Shown in pieces: positions 40,710-49,830 of a stretch of DNA of 64,000 nt. The stretch lies in contig JAEZOB010000027.1 in assembly GCA_023414355.1 (NCBI GenBank), positions 1 to 64,000 of the forward strand, read 5' to 3'. The stretch is from Bacillota bacterium. Its GTDB lineage: Bacteria > Bacillota > Clostridia > Lachnospirales > Lachnospiraceae. The notes beneath the pieces were generated by a model. The model saw only the letters and a program-made list of their open reading frames with translations, ran no database searches and was not told the origin of the DNA. The number at the start of each line of letters is the position of its first letter. The stretch's first letter is position 1. Position numbers and translations under genes: made by a program.

Positions 40710-41705
40710 GTGAAAAAAATGCTGGCTATCTATGATTCTGATGTTTTTTATGCAACCCGTTTTATGGAATATTTTAAAAACAAAAATGATTTCGAATTCG
40801 AGCTTTCTGCTTTCACAGTTCAGGAGAGCCTGCTTTCGTATTTATCACAGCACCGGGTTGAGATTCTGCTTCTCGGCACTTCTGTGTCCTTGGAGGGGGT
40901 AGCGGGGGAAAATGTAGGATATACTTATCTGCTGAGGGAAGAGAACTATTCTTCAAAGGACAAGGAGCAACGATTCATTTATAAATATCAGAGTGCACAG
41001 TCTGTCATGGACGAGCTTAGAACCGATTATAACCGCAGGGTTGCAGTGACCGCGTTCGAAGGAAACCGGTCTGTTATGGAGATCATCACAATTTTCTCGC
41101 CAAAAATCGGTATGGAGGAGCATTCCTATGCATGGTCAGTCGCATTTCTACTGGCGAAGAGAAAGAAGACTTTATTTATTCCACTGGATTGTATCCCTGC
41201 TCATTTTCTAAGCTTTATCGAACCCTCGATGCAGAAGCTATCTGAATTCATCTATTATCTGAAAGAGAATCCGAATATCATAGCAAGAATGAATTCCTTA
41301 CTGGACTATCAGGGTAATCTGTGCTATTTGGCAGGAACCGCGCATGGCTTTGATCTTCTGTCTTTAACAAAAGAGGATATTCGTAAATGGGTTAGCGAGC
41401 TGAGACTTCATACGGATTATCAGTCAGTGGTCTTTTATCTGAATTATTATGATACAGCAGGTGTAGAGCTTATGGCACTGAGTGATAGAATCCATTTGCC
41501 CATGAATCAATCCGTCTATTATAGTAGGATACTAAATGAATGGGAGGAGCAGATGGAGCGACTTGGGATTGAGGTTCGGACAGACAGATACCAGAGGATT
41601 GACCTTATGCAGGAAACCAAAGTCACCCAGTGCTACAAAAACCTTCAGGAGCTTAGTGAAAGTGCTGCTTGGCAGGTTGCGGCGCAGAATCTGAATTGTT
41701 CATAG
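40710..41705 (+). CDS. TadZ/CpaE-like pilus localisation protein with a degenerate P-loop
   Basis: 331 residues. Residues 1-55 resemble an atypical receiver domain (MLAIYDSDVFYATRFMEYF ... LSQHRVEILLLG). The rest has a MinD/ParA-like layout: strand RRVAVTAFEGNRSVMEIIT stands where KGGxGKT would be, so ATP binding is doubtful. SVAFLLAKRKKTLFIPLD and SVVFYLNYYDTAGVELM are corresponding strands. It is the first gene of the Tad locus, 9 nt before the TadA-like ATPase; TadZ/CpaE proteins place the pilus machine at a pole. GTG 40710 (Shine-Dalgarno ccggagg at 8 nt) is preferred to the ATG at 40677. Confidence 0.75.
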   Translation: MKKMLAIYDSDVFYATRFMEYFKNKNDFEFELSAFTVQESLLSYLSQHRVEILLLGTSVSLEGVAGENVGYTYLLREENYSSKDKEQRFIYKYQSAQSVMDELRTDYNRRVAVTAFEGNRSVMEIITIFSPKIGMEEHSYAWSVAFLLAKRKKTLFIPLDCIPAHFLSFIEPSMQKLSEFIYYLKENPNIIARMNSLLDYQGNLCYLAGTAHGFDLLSLTKEDIRKWVSELRLHTDYQSVVFYLNYYDTAGVELMALSDRIHLPMNQSVYYSRILNEWEEQMERLGIEVRTDRYQRIDLMQETKVTQCYKNLQELSESAAWQVAAQNLNCS

Positions 41706-41714
41706 GGGGTACAT

Positions 41715-42935
41715 ATGAAGGAATTAAAAGAGTTACTCCGAAGGAAGGTTATCGAAGAGATGGATCTTTTCCGGGAGGTAACAGAGGAAGAGCTTTATGA
41801 GGCAATTGACCGCAGCTTGCTGGATTATGGGAAGCTGGAATATATCGGCATACAGGACAAGCTTAAGCTTAGGAAGGACATTTTTAATTCCATACGGAGA
41901 CTAGATGTTTTGCAGGAGTTGATTGAGGACCCGGAGATCACGGAAATTATGGTGAACGGACCGGATCATATCTTTATTGAGAAAGAGGGGAGGCTTTATG
42001 AAAGCGATCGATGCTTCGAATCCGCCGATAAGTTGGAGGATGTGGTTCAACAGATTGTATCTCATTCCAATCGTGTTGTGAATGAAGCCTGCCCGATCGT
42101 AGATGCAAGGCTGGTTGATGGGGCGAGGGTAAATATCGTGTTGGCTCCGATTGCGATGGAGGGTCCGGTGATTACCATAAGAAAATTTCCGGAGCATCCC
42201 ATCACCATTGAACGGTTGATTGAATTGGAAGCCATTTCGGAAGAGGTATCTGATTTCCTAAGACAGTTGGTCATCGCCGGCTATAATATCTTTATCAGTG
42301 GCGGCACCGGAAGCGGTAAAACCACATTTCTCAATGTCTTATCTAACTACATTCCCCAGGAAGAGAGAATCATTACAATAGAAGATTCCGCAGAGCTCCA
42401 GATCAGGAACATTCCCAATCTGGTACGGTTGGAGGTACGGAATGCCAACACGGAGGGCTGCCACCAAGTTACAATCCGGGATCTGATCAAGACAGCCCTT
42501 CGTATGCGGCCTGACAGGATTATCGTAGGAGAAGTAAGAGATGCAGCTGCGGTGGATATGCTTCAGGCACTGAATACCGGACATGACGGATCCTTATCCA
42601 CAGGGCATGCCAACTCACCTTCCGATATGCTCAGCCGATTGGAGTCCCTGGTATTACTGGGTACAGAAATTCCGCTTCTGGCGGTCAGAAAGCAGATTGC
42701 ATCTGCTATCGACATCATCGTTCACCTCGGAAGGATGCGGGATCGTTCTCGCCGTCTGCTTCAGATTACGGAAGTACTTGACTGCCAGAACGGTGAAATC
42801 ACGCTGAATCCAATCTATACCTTTGAGGAATCAGGGGAAGAGAACGGGAGAGTGCATGGAAGGCTGATATTGCAGAACGAGCTATATCATACGCAAAAGC
42901 TAAAAAGAGCGGGAATGTCCATCCGGTATATATAA
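41715..42935 (+). CDS. TadA/CpaF-type pilus assembly ATPase
   Basis: 406 residues, a secretion ATPase of the type II/IV superfamily. Walker A is GGTGSGKTTFLN near residues 196-207. The Asp box is IITIEDSAELQ, and Walker B / His box is RPDRIIVGEVRDAAAVDMLQ and GHDGSLSTGHANS. The N-terminal ~90 residues contain ITEIMVNGPDHIFIEKEG, typical of CpaF. It powers Tad pilin assembly at the cytoplasmic face as a hexamer. The ATG follows tagggggtac. Confidence 0.95.
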   Translation: MKELKELLRRKVIEEMDLFREVTEEELYEAIDRSLLDYGKLEYIGIQDKLKLRKDIFNSIRRLDVLQELIEDPEITEIMVNGPDHIFIEKEGRLYESDRCFESADKLEDVVQQIVSHSNRVVNEACPIVDARLVDGARVNIVLAPIAMEGPVITIRKFPEHPITIERLIELEAISEEVSDFLRQLVIAGYNIFISGGTGSGKTTFLNVLSNYIPQEERIITIEDSAELQIRNIPNLVRLEVRNANTEGCHQVTIRDLIKTALRMRPDRIIVGEVRDAAAVDMLQALNTGHDGSLSTGHANSPSDMLSRLESLVLLGTEIPLLAVRKQIASAIDIIVHLGRMRDRSRRLLQITEVLDCQNGEITLNPIYTFEESGEENGRVHGRLILQNELYHTQKLKRAGMSIRYI

Positions 42936-42986
42936 GAAGCAAAAAGCTTATCAATCAGAGAAAGGCTATAGAAAGGATGAATTCTT

Positions 42987-43727
42987 TTGCGGGATTATCA
43001 TAAGTATCGATTTACAGGAAAAGAAAGGATAAGATACCTGCTTGAGTGGGTAGCAATCAGCATAGTTCTGGGTTATCTCTTCTATCAGCATCCGCTTGGG
43101 ATCGTACTCTTACTTCCGTGTTCCGCCATATACATGAGAAGGAAGCGGAACCATCTTGCAATGGAGCTCAGATGGAAGCTGAATCTTGAGTTTATGGATG
43201 GAATTCAGGCTCTTTCGGCAGCTCTGGAGGCAGGCTATTCTGCGGAGCATGCCCTGGAGGAGGCATCTCGTGATCTGCTCCATATCTATTCAGAAAATTC
43301 AATGATCATCAAGGAATTCAACTACATGGTAAATCAGGTGCATATGAACATACCAGTCGAAAAAGCTCTGGAGGAGTTCGGACAGCTCAGCGGGGTGGAG
43401 GATATTCGAAACTTCTCAGAAGTGTTTGGCACGGCCAAACGTACCGGAGGAGATTTGATTCAGATTATCAAGATTTCCAGGGATATCCTATGTGACAAGA
43501 TTGAAGTAAAGAGGGAGATTGTTACGATGATCACTGCCAAGCGGCTGGAGGCTAATATCATGAAGCTCATCCCAGTAGTGATTCTCGCATATCTGATGCT
43601 CTCTTCTCCGGAGTTTCTTAAGCCTTTCTATCATAATCTTTTTGGTATATTTCTCATGAGTATCTTTCTTTTACTATATTTTTGCGCATTTCTGATGATC
43701 GATCGGATTGTATCAATAGAGGTTTAG
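42987..43727 (+). CDS. TadB-like membrane platform protein (T2SSF domain)
   Basis: 246 residues. Two TM helices near residues 22-55 are followed by a cytoplasmic T2SSF domain (FMDGIQALSAALEAGYSAEHALEEAS ... VFGTAKRTGGDLIQIIKIS) and two C-terminal TM helices (about 192-240). With the next gene it forms the inner platform of the pilus machine. It starts at TTG 42987 with GAAAGGA about 9 nt upstream; no in-frame ATG lies before the first TM. It is 51 nt after the ATPase. Confidence 0.9.
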   Translation: MRDYHKYRFTGKERIRYLLEWVAISIVLGYLFYQHPLGIVLLLPCSAIYMRRKRNHLAMELRWKLNLEFMDGIQALSAALEAGYSAEHALEEASRDLLHIYSENSMIIKEFNYMVNQVHMNIPVEKALEEFGQLSGVEDIRNFSEVFGTAKRTGGDLIQIIKISRDILCDKIEVKREIVTMITAKRLEANIMKLIPVVILAYLMLSSPEFLKPFYHNLFGIFLMSIFLLLYFCAFLMIDRIVSIEV

Positions 43728-43739
43728 GGGGGTGGGGGT

Positions 43740-45242
43740 ATGATTGTTTTGAATTGTAGTGTTCTGCTTGTTCTGACAGGTTATTTTATATTCTCCATCA
43801 CCCGTTCAAAAGACTGGATGAAGGGCATTGATAAGAAGGAGCATAGACTGTCGATCTTATATCCCATGGCAAAGGATCTTTTGTTAAGAACCGGCTTATA
43901 TCGCACTCTGCAAAAGAAAAGAGACGTGAGCTTAGCGATGAAAGCACTTTATATAACGAATAAGCCGGAAACGGTACTGCTGCTTTACTGGTGTAGAAAG
44001 TTCTCTGTCACACTCTTACTGCTTATCGTATTCAGTATGGTATCACTTGCCTGGCAGCTTATGGCGCTAGCCAGTCCATTACTGAAGGAGGGTAGATATC
44101 TGACCCGTCCGGAGCAGGGGAAGGGGAGTTATGTCGCGGAGCTTTCTGTGGATATGGAGGAGCAAGGGAAGAAAGCTACGGTAATCACTAAGGAGATTGC
44201 TGTCACCGTGGAAGAACGGAAGTACACCGCAGAGGAAGCCTATTCTATGCTCGAAGAATCGGTAGAGTATGTAAAGAAGGCTGTGCTGGGGGATAACCCT
44301 TCTGCCTATCACTTGCACAAACCACTGAACTTCTTCACTACTATTCCGGGTTCCGTAGTTACGATCGATTGGCAACCGGAAGATTATCAATTGATTCACA
44401 GTGACGGTACCTTAGGAAATGAGAAGCTTACAAAAGCATCAACGACCGCTGTAACGGCTACGCTTAGCTGCCAGGATCAGAAAAAGGATGTGAGAATAGA
44501 TTTCTTAGTTATGCCTGTAGAGAAATCAGAAATAAGCGGAAACTTATCCATCCCTCTGGAGGATGAGGTTAAATTGGCCTCAGAGCGAACCAAGGATCAA
44601 AGGAATCTGGAGCTTCCGGATATATGGGGCCGATATCGGCTTCACTGGGCGGATAAGAAAACAGGGACAGGACTTCAAATATGGCTATATGGGATTGCTG
44701 CCGTACTGCTGATCTGGCGAACGATGGATCAGGAACTGGAGAGAAGGATGAGGCAGCGGAAGGAGCAACTGCTTTCGGATTATCCTGAGATTATTAATAA
44801 ATTTACGTTACTGGTGAATGCGGGTATGACCATCAGACAGGCATGGTCACGAATCGCGGAGGATTATAACACAACGAAATCAGAATCAGCTTCCGGTAAA
44901 ACCACAAAGAAGCGTTATGCATACGAAGAGATGCTTGCCACTGCCAGTGAATTACGTCTGGGGATGTCTGAAACGACTGTATATGAGCAGTACGGCAGAA
45001 GGATTGGCTTAATTCCTTATATAAAATTCGGAACCTTAATCACTCAGAATTTAAGAAAAGGAAACCGCGGGTTTACCGAATTATTAAAGTATGAAGCTGC
45101 AGAGGCCTTTGAAGAGAGGAAAGAAACTGCAAAACGTCTTGGGGAAGAAGCAGGGACAAAACTCCTGATGCCAATGCTTTTGATGCTGATCATAGTATTT
45201 ATGATTATTCTCATACCTGCATTCATATCGTTTCAGATGTAA
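43740..45242 (+). CDS. TadC-like platform protein with a large extracytoplasmic insertion
   Basis: 500 residues, much longer than a usual TadC (about 300). TM1 lies near residues 2-20, TM2 near 88-110, TM3 near 312-330 and a last TM at 470-497. Between TM2 and TM3 lies a soluble segment of about 200 residues, predicted outside. It is rich in beta-type sequence (GSYVAELSVDMEEQGKKATV, VTATLSCQDQKKDVRIDFLV, GRYRLHWADKK). The C-terminal T2SSF domain (SDYPEIINKFTLLVNAGMTI ... FGTLITQNLRKGNRGFTELL) is intact. The ATG follows a GGGGGGTGGGGG site 12 nt after the TadB-like gene. Confidence 0.87.
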   Translation: MIVLNCSVLLVLTGYFIFSITRSKDWMKGIDKKEHRLSILYPMAKDLLLRTGLYRTLQKKRDVSLAMKALYITNKPETVLLLYWCRKFSVTLLLLIVFSMVSLAWQLMALASPLLKEGRYLTRPEQGKGSYVAELSVDMEEQGKKATVITKEIAVTVEERKYTAEEAYSMLEESVEYVKKAVLGDNPSAYHLHKPLNFFTTIPGSVVTIDWQPEDYQLIHSDGTLGNEKLTKASTTAVTATLSCQDQKKDVRIDFLVMPVEKSEISGNLSIPLEDEVKLASERTKDQRNLELPDIWGRYRLHWADKKTGTGLQIWLYGIAAVLLIWRTMDQELERRMRQRKEQLLSDYPEIINKFTLLVNAGMTIRQAWSRIAEDYNTTKSESASGKTTKKRYAYEEMLATASELRLGMSETTVYEQYGRRIGLIPYIKFGTLITQNLRKGNRGFTELLKYEAAEAFEERKETAKRLGEEAGTKLLMPMLLMLIIVFMIILIPAFISFQM

Positions 45243-45371
45243 TGCTAAGTATGGAAACTTAGAAGTCATATCGTCGGTATGCAATATTGTAAGTAAATCG
45301 TTCACATTGCGAAGGAAACCGCATTCGCATCGTTATTTATGCCACTGTATGGTGGTGGGATGGAGGTAAGA

Positions 45372-45587
45372 ATGAAAGACAGAGTAAAAAGATTATATTG
45401 GAAAGCTGCTACTACACAATTGGAGGGAGTGGGAGTCGTAGAGATCATATTAATCCTGGTCATCATTATAGGGTTGGTATTGATCTTCCGACATCAGATT
45501 ATTCGGATTATATCGGAAGCCTTTGCTTCCATCAATGAGAATTCAAACAGCGTATCAGCGGATATAACCCTGGCCCCGGCGCATTAA
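45372..45587 (+). CDS. Flp/Tad-type pilin-like protein
   Basis: About 71 residues. A short basic leader (MKDRVKRLYWKAATTQLEG) precedes a hydrophobic helix beginning VGVVEIILILVIIIGLVLIF, which contains the Glu five residues into the mature helix that is typical of Flp pilins. Likely cleavage is at Gly-Val by the A24 peptidase encoded at 49387. It is probably the major pilin. ATG 45372 follows GGAGGT with 4-nt spacing; the frame is open to 45339, but that includes the ribosome site. Confidence 0.85.
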   Translation: MKDRVKRLYWKAATTQLEGVGVVEIILILVIIIGLVLIFRHQIIRIISEAFASINENSNSVSADITLAPAH

Positions 45588-45665
45588 ACCAGACAATGAA
45601 AGACAGGACCATTCATAACGATCAATCGTGAGAAAAAAGAAATAAATTGGACGGGAGAGCTAAGG

Positions 45666-48185
45666 ATGAAGGTATTGCCCAAAAGTGAAAAAGCCACAAT
45701 TACAGTGTATCTGTCCTTAATTCTATTACTGATTTTATCTCTGATCTTTACTATAATCGAGGGAGCTAGAATCAGTACCGTTAATGTATTCGCGGAGCGT
45801 TCCTTGTCGACGGCGACAGATTCTGTCTTGGCTGATTTTTACGGTCCGCTATGGGAGGAGTACCATCTTTTTGGCTATGATGCAGGAGAAGGAAGAGCCG
45901 AAGAGAAGGCAGATCGGCTGGAGGAGGCTCTTTCTGAATATATGTCCTATACCCTGAATCCCGGAAAGGAGCTGACAGGGGATCAGGCGGAGGGGACGCT
46001 GAATCTTCTGGGGATATCTCTGGCCTCTACTGAGATAGGAGAACAGACCAGATTAATGGATTATAAGGGAGAGCTGTTTCGGAATGAGGCTGTGGAGTAC
46101 ATGAAATATGATACGGCAGCAGATGCAATAAAAATTTTGCTAGATAAGCTTTCCCTGCTGGAGAAACCGAAGAAGGTGAGTGTCTTATATGAAGAGAAGC
46201 TGGAAGCAGAGGAGAAGCTGGCAGAGGTGGATCGATCAGCCTTAAGACTGATGGAGCTTTTTGATGGGCTTTGTACCTCGAAAAAGGGAATCCGGCTTAA
46301 TCAGAAGGGGAAGCTTCAGTTGAACGAGTATTACATAAAAATGCTGTATACCGGTGAAATCACACCTCAGAAGATAGGAATCAATAGCGATGCAGTGTTT
46401 CAGAGATGGAAGGAGAATTATAGCAGTCCCGGTGAAGCGATCAGAGTAACCCGACAGCAGCTTCAGGAGCTGGAAGCACTGACCTCACAGCAGAAGGAGA
46501 TTGATCGGCAGCTTCAGAATGCAGAGGAAGAACTATCAAGTGCCAAGGGAAAGCTTGCTTCCATGGGGAAGGGTAGTAGTTTATCTAAAGAGGATAAGAA
46601 GCAAATAAAAGATATCAGGCAGCAGATTACAGAGTGTAGGGGAGCAGAAAACAGCCTGCAGACAGAAAGGACAGCCCTACTGGAGAGAAAACAGAAGCTT
46701 ACGCGGGCAGTAGAGGCGGATTGTCAAAAACAAAGCAGAGAAATGGAGGAAATACTCCCACTAATACAGGAGGCAATCTCTATCATAGATAAAATAAGTG
46801 ATAGTACGTCTGCAGCAACTCCGCTAATAGAGAAATTTGAGCAAGGTATTACCAAGGAGAAAGGTGAGCTTGGAACAGAAATCCTCAAGGAGCTCTCGGA
46901 AAGTCTGATACAGATGAAGCGTTACACAGAGGAAACAGACGACCATATTGGATACCCGGCTATGCAGGAGTTTCTTACGAAGAACCGAGCGCTTCTTCTT
47001 AATGTGAGAGCTCTTGTGAACCGTTGCTTATCAGACTTAAAGAATGAAAAATATTCCTCCTGTAGAGAGCTACAGGAAGCTATCATGATACATCTGAGTA
47101 ATTACCGGGTGACAGAGCTAGCTTTGGATTACAGTAGCCTGGTGCTGAAGCAGGAAAAAATAGAGGATCCTGTAGAGGCAGTCCAAGACGCAATGAATAG
47201 CGGTCTGACCACGCTGGTCCTTGATCCGGAAGTGATTTCTGATAAAGAGCTGACAGGAGAAGGGCTTCCCTCTATAGAAGGCGAACTTCTGATACAGGAT
47301 ACTGACTTTGGCTCTGCAATTACTGATTTTGTCGAGGATTTCAGGATAGGAGGGAATACCTCAGGCATACAGAACATTATGAACTGCTTTACCGATACGG
47401 ATACACTCTTTGCTACGCTAAACAAAGGATTAAATCAGGCTTCAGAATACTTATTGTTTCAGGAATATCTGAAGGAACATTTCGAGACCTTTGCTGCCGG
47501 GGAAGAAAATATTACAAATAGAAAACCTTCTGCGCTTGCCTATGAACAGGAATATCTTTTATACGGAAAGCGAAAGGATAGGGACAATCTTTCCTCCTTA
47601 GTCGGAAGGCTGATATTCCTTCGTATGTCAGCGAATTTCGTAACCCTTCTTGGGGATCGGGTACGGGTACAGGAGGCATTGGCAGCAGCCACGGCGCTGG
47701 TTGGATTTACCGGCTTTCCTGCCCTGATCAGCATTACAAAGGCGGTGCTTCTTCTGATTTGGTCCTTTGCAGAGGCCTTGATAGATGTCTGTGCCCTGAT
47801 ACAGGGGAAGGAGGTCCCTGTTCTGAAGAAAGCCATTGTTCTTCGCTTTCCCGAGATATTTCTCCTAAACCGCGATTACCTGCAAACCAGGGTACCGATG
47901 CTGGAGCAGAGCAAGCTGTCACTCTCCTATCGGGAGTATCTTTACCTGTTCCTGCTGTTAAAGGATAAGGAGGAATTAACCTACCACGCCATGGATTTGA
48001 TTCAGGAAAATATTAATTTACGTTATGAGGATGAGTTCAGCTTTGTCGATTGCCTGTATGGCTTTCAGGCAAAGGCAGAATTCACGACGGCAACGAAATT
48101 TATCGCTGTTCCGATTATTAAAAATTATTTGAATCATACAATTACGGGGTACCGCTTTCAATTTCATACGGAGGCCTGCTACTAA
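45666..48185 (+). CDS. DUF5702-type pilus-associated protein
   Basis: 839 residues. One N-terminal TM helix (ATITVYLSLILLLILSLIFTII) is followed directly by EGARISTVNVFAERSLSTATDSVLADFYGPLWEEYHLFGYD, the hallmark of DUF5702 proteins of Gram-positive Tad loci. The middle contains a long charged coiled coil near residues 260-370. A hydrophobic hairpin near 680-705 could be a second membrane segment. The bulk is extracytoplasmic. It resembles a giant TadG/TadE-like minor pilin. Its role in the pilus is unknown. The ATG follows ACGGGAGAGCTAAGG, 78 nt after the pilin. Confidence 0.85.
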   Translation: MKVLPKSEKATITVYLSLILLLILSLIFTIIEGARISTVNVFAERSLSTATDSVLADFYGPLWEEYHLFGYDAGEGRAEEKADRLEEALSEYMSYTLNPGKELTGDQAEGTLNLLGISLASTEIGEQTRLMDYKGELFRNEAVEYMKYDTAADAIKILLDKLSLLEKPKKVSVLYEEKLEAEEKLAEVDRSALRLMELFDGLCTSKKGIRLNQKGKLQLNEYYIKMLYTGEITPQKIGINSDAVFQRWKENYSSPGEAIRVTRQQLQELEALTSQQKEIDRQLQNAEEELSSAKGKLASMGKGSSLSKEDKKQIKDIRQQITECRGAENSLQTERTALLERKQKLTRAVEADCQKQSREMEEILPLIQEAISIIDKISDSTSAATPLIEKFEQGITKEKGELGTEILKELSESLIQMKRYTEETDDHIGYPAMQEFLTKNRALLLNVRALVNRCLSDLKNEKYSSCRELQEAIMIHLSNYRVTELALDYSSLVLKQEKIEDPVEAVQDAMNSGLTTLVLDPEVISDKELTGEGLPSIEGELLIQDTDFGSAITDFVEDFRIGGNTSGIQNIMNCFTDTDTLFATLNKGLNQASEYLLFQEYLKEHFETFAAGEENITNRKPSALAYEQEYLLYGKRKDRDNLSSLVGRLIFLRMSANFVTLLGDRVRVQEALAAATALVGFTGFPALISITKAVLLLIWSFAEALIDVCALIQGKEVPVLKKAIVLRFPEIFLLNRDYLQTRVPMLEQSKLSLSYREYLYLFLLLKDKEELTYHAMDLIQENINLRYEDEFSFVDCLYGFQAKAEFTTATKFIAVPIIKNYLNHTITGYRFQFHTEACY

Positions 48186-48213
48186 ATAATGCTTCTGTTC
48201 CTTAGAAATACGG

Positions 48214-48360
48214 TGGGCTGGGATGTCCGCTCTTCTATTAATCTATGATATCTAAATCATATTCTTTGTATCTGAAAATAAAAATGAAAACTCTCTCCAA
48301 GAAATCATTTGCCTGATGAAACACAAAGCTATTCCACGGAGGAACGGACATCCCAACCCA
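48214..48360 (+). repeat. Inverted repeat between the DUF5702 and TadE-like genes
   Basis: tgggctgggatgtccg (48214-48229) is matched by cggacatcccaaccca (48345-48360), with partial extension inward (ctcttc against gaggaa). The loop of about 115 nt is AT-rich and non-coding. It sits between two codirectional pilus genes, 13 nt before the next start, so it may fold in the operon mRNA or be a remnant of a small element. Confidence 0.65.
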
Positions 48361-48373
48361 TCAGGAGGTTATT

Positions 48374-49288
48374 ATGCAGAAGATAGGCAAGAGAAAATAC
48401 TCTTTACCCAAGAAAAGAATAGAAGGTTCCCTGACAGTTGAAGCGGCCTTTGTTCTACCGTTATTTCTATACTTTATCCTGTCTTTTCTGTATTTTATAC
48501 AGATTTTCATGGTACAGGAATATATTCAACAAGCCATTACAAGAATGGGTCTGGATTTCGCAAAGACAGCATATGTTTATCAAGATTTTACTGAAATAAC
48601 TGAGGCAATGAATTTTGATGTCACTATCTTCGGGAATGAGCTGGAGCTCGGACCGGGGGATTTTGCAGCAGCGATCATAGACAAATCGGTCCTTAAGACC
48701 TTCTCCGCAACCTATCTGAATACGGATTTTATCAACCATTCCTGTATTAAAAATGGATTTCGTGGTATCAGCTTTGAGGGCTCTTCGATTCTGAAGGAGG
48801 GAGGCTGCATTGATATCCTTGTAAGCTATCACGCAGTACCCCCGGTCAGATTGTTACCGATCTATCACATGAAACTGCTCCAGCGGGTTCGAGTGAGGGG
48901 GTGGACCGGAAGAGAGATTGCCGCAACTTATTCGCTAGAGGAAGAAGGGAATGAGGAAGCTACTAAGGAAGATGAGATGGTTTACATCACTGAAACCGGA
49001 AAGGTATATCATAGAAACGCTTCCTGCTCCCATATCCGTCTCTCAATTAGGGCAGTCAGTGGCCTTCCTGATAGCTATCGCAATGCCAACGGCGGTAAAT
49101 ACTACGCCTGTAAGGAATGCTGCAGAGGGACAGTCCTGCCATCGGGAATCTTCTTTATCACAGAAGACGGCAGCAGTTATCATACTGTCAGAAGCTGTTC
49201 GGCGTTGAAGAGGACAGTCAGGCAGCTTCCGAAATCCAAGGTTGGAAGCCGCACACCCTGTAAAAGATGTTATAGCAATCTAGATTAA
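48374..49288 (+). CDS. TadE-like pseudopilin with a duplicated Cys/His motif at the C-terminus
   Basis: 304 residues. The N-terminus has the pseudopilin form: a basic leader, then EGSLTVEAAFVLPLFLYFILSFLYF with cleavage after Gly and Glu in the mature helix. Residues about 202-304 hold two copies of a motif of the shape [I/F]TE-x-G-x-x-YH-x-x-x-x-C-x-x-[I/L]-(n)-C-x-x-C: VYITETGKVYHRNASCSHIR with CKECC, and FFITEDGSSYHTVRSCSALK with CKRC. These look like paired small metal-binding knuckles outside the cell. It lies in the Tad locus after the DUF5702 gene. The start follows TCAGGAGGTT. Confidence 0.87.
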   Translation: MQKIGKRKYSLPKKRIEGSLTVEAAFVLPLFLYFILSFLYFIQIFMVQEYIQQAITRMGLDFAKTAYVYQDFTEITEAMNFDVTIFGNELELGPGDFAAAIIDKSVLKTFSATYLNTDFINHSCIKNGFRGISFEGSSILKEGGCIDILVSYHAVPPVRLLPIYHMKLLQRVRVRGWTGREIAATYSLEEEGNEEATKEDEMVYITETGKVYHRNASCSHIRLSIRAVSGLPDSYRNANGGKYYACKECCRGTVLPSGIFFITEDGSSYHTVRSCSALKRTVRQLPKSKVGSRTPCKRCYSNLD

Positions 49289-49386
49289 GCATCACAATGA
49301 TTTTAGGTACAGTGAAAGGTATGATACTTCAAAATTACTAAATTAATTAATTCCAATGATACATTAGAAAGGAAGTGGAAGTAACT

Positions 49387-49830
49387 ATGTCTGAATGGAT
49401 AATCAGAGTTATTCTTGGAGTACTGTTATTATTCTGCGGTGTACAGGATCTTCTATACAAACGGATCTACCTATGGATGATAGGGGTATGCGCCATAGCC
49501 GTGATTGCCTGTCTGCCCTTTTGTGAGAATCTATCTGTAACTGAGCGATTGGGAGGCTGTGCGGTGGGACTTGGAGTGATTCTTCTCAGTAAAGCAACCG
49601 GTGGCAAGATCGGATTGGGGGATGGTGCCCTTCTATGTGTTACGGGGGTGGGGCTTGGCTTTTGGACAAACACGGAGCTCTTTGGAATAGCGCTTTCCCT
49701 GGCAGCTGTCGTTTCTATTGTACTTTTGATTCTACGATTGGCTGACCGGAAGAAATGTATTCCGTTTGTCCCCTTTCTGCTTGCCGGATATGTGATATTA
49801 CTTACCGTATCCAAGGGAAATATGGTATGA
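49387..49830 (+). CDS. A24-family prepilin peptidase (TadV/CpaA-like)
   Basis: 147 residues, with five or six TM helices. The two catalytic aspartates are in CGVQDLLYKRI (first Asp near residue 18) and GGKIGLGDGALLCV, the GxGD motif. The N-terminal methylase domain of larger enzymes is missing, as in TadV. It cuts pilin and pseudopilin leaders at the cytoplasmic face. ATG 49387 has GGAAG 5 nt upstream; GTG 49375 is less likely. Its stop overlaps the next start (ATGA), so translation is coupled. Confidence 0.9.
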   Translation: MSEWIIRVILGVLLLFCGVQDLLYKRIYLWMIGVCAIAVIACLPFCENLSVTERLGGCAVGLGVILLSKATGGKIGLGDGALLCVTGVGLGFWTNTELFGIALSLAAVVSIVLLILRLADRKKCIPFVPFLLAGYVILLTVSKGNMV

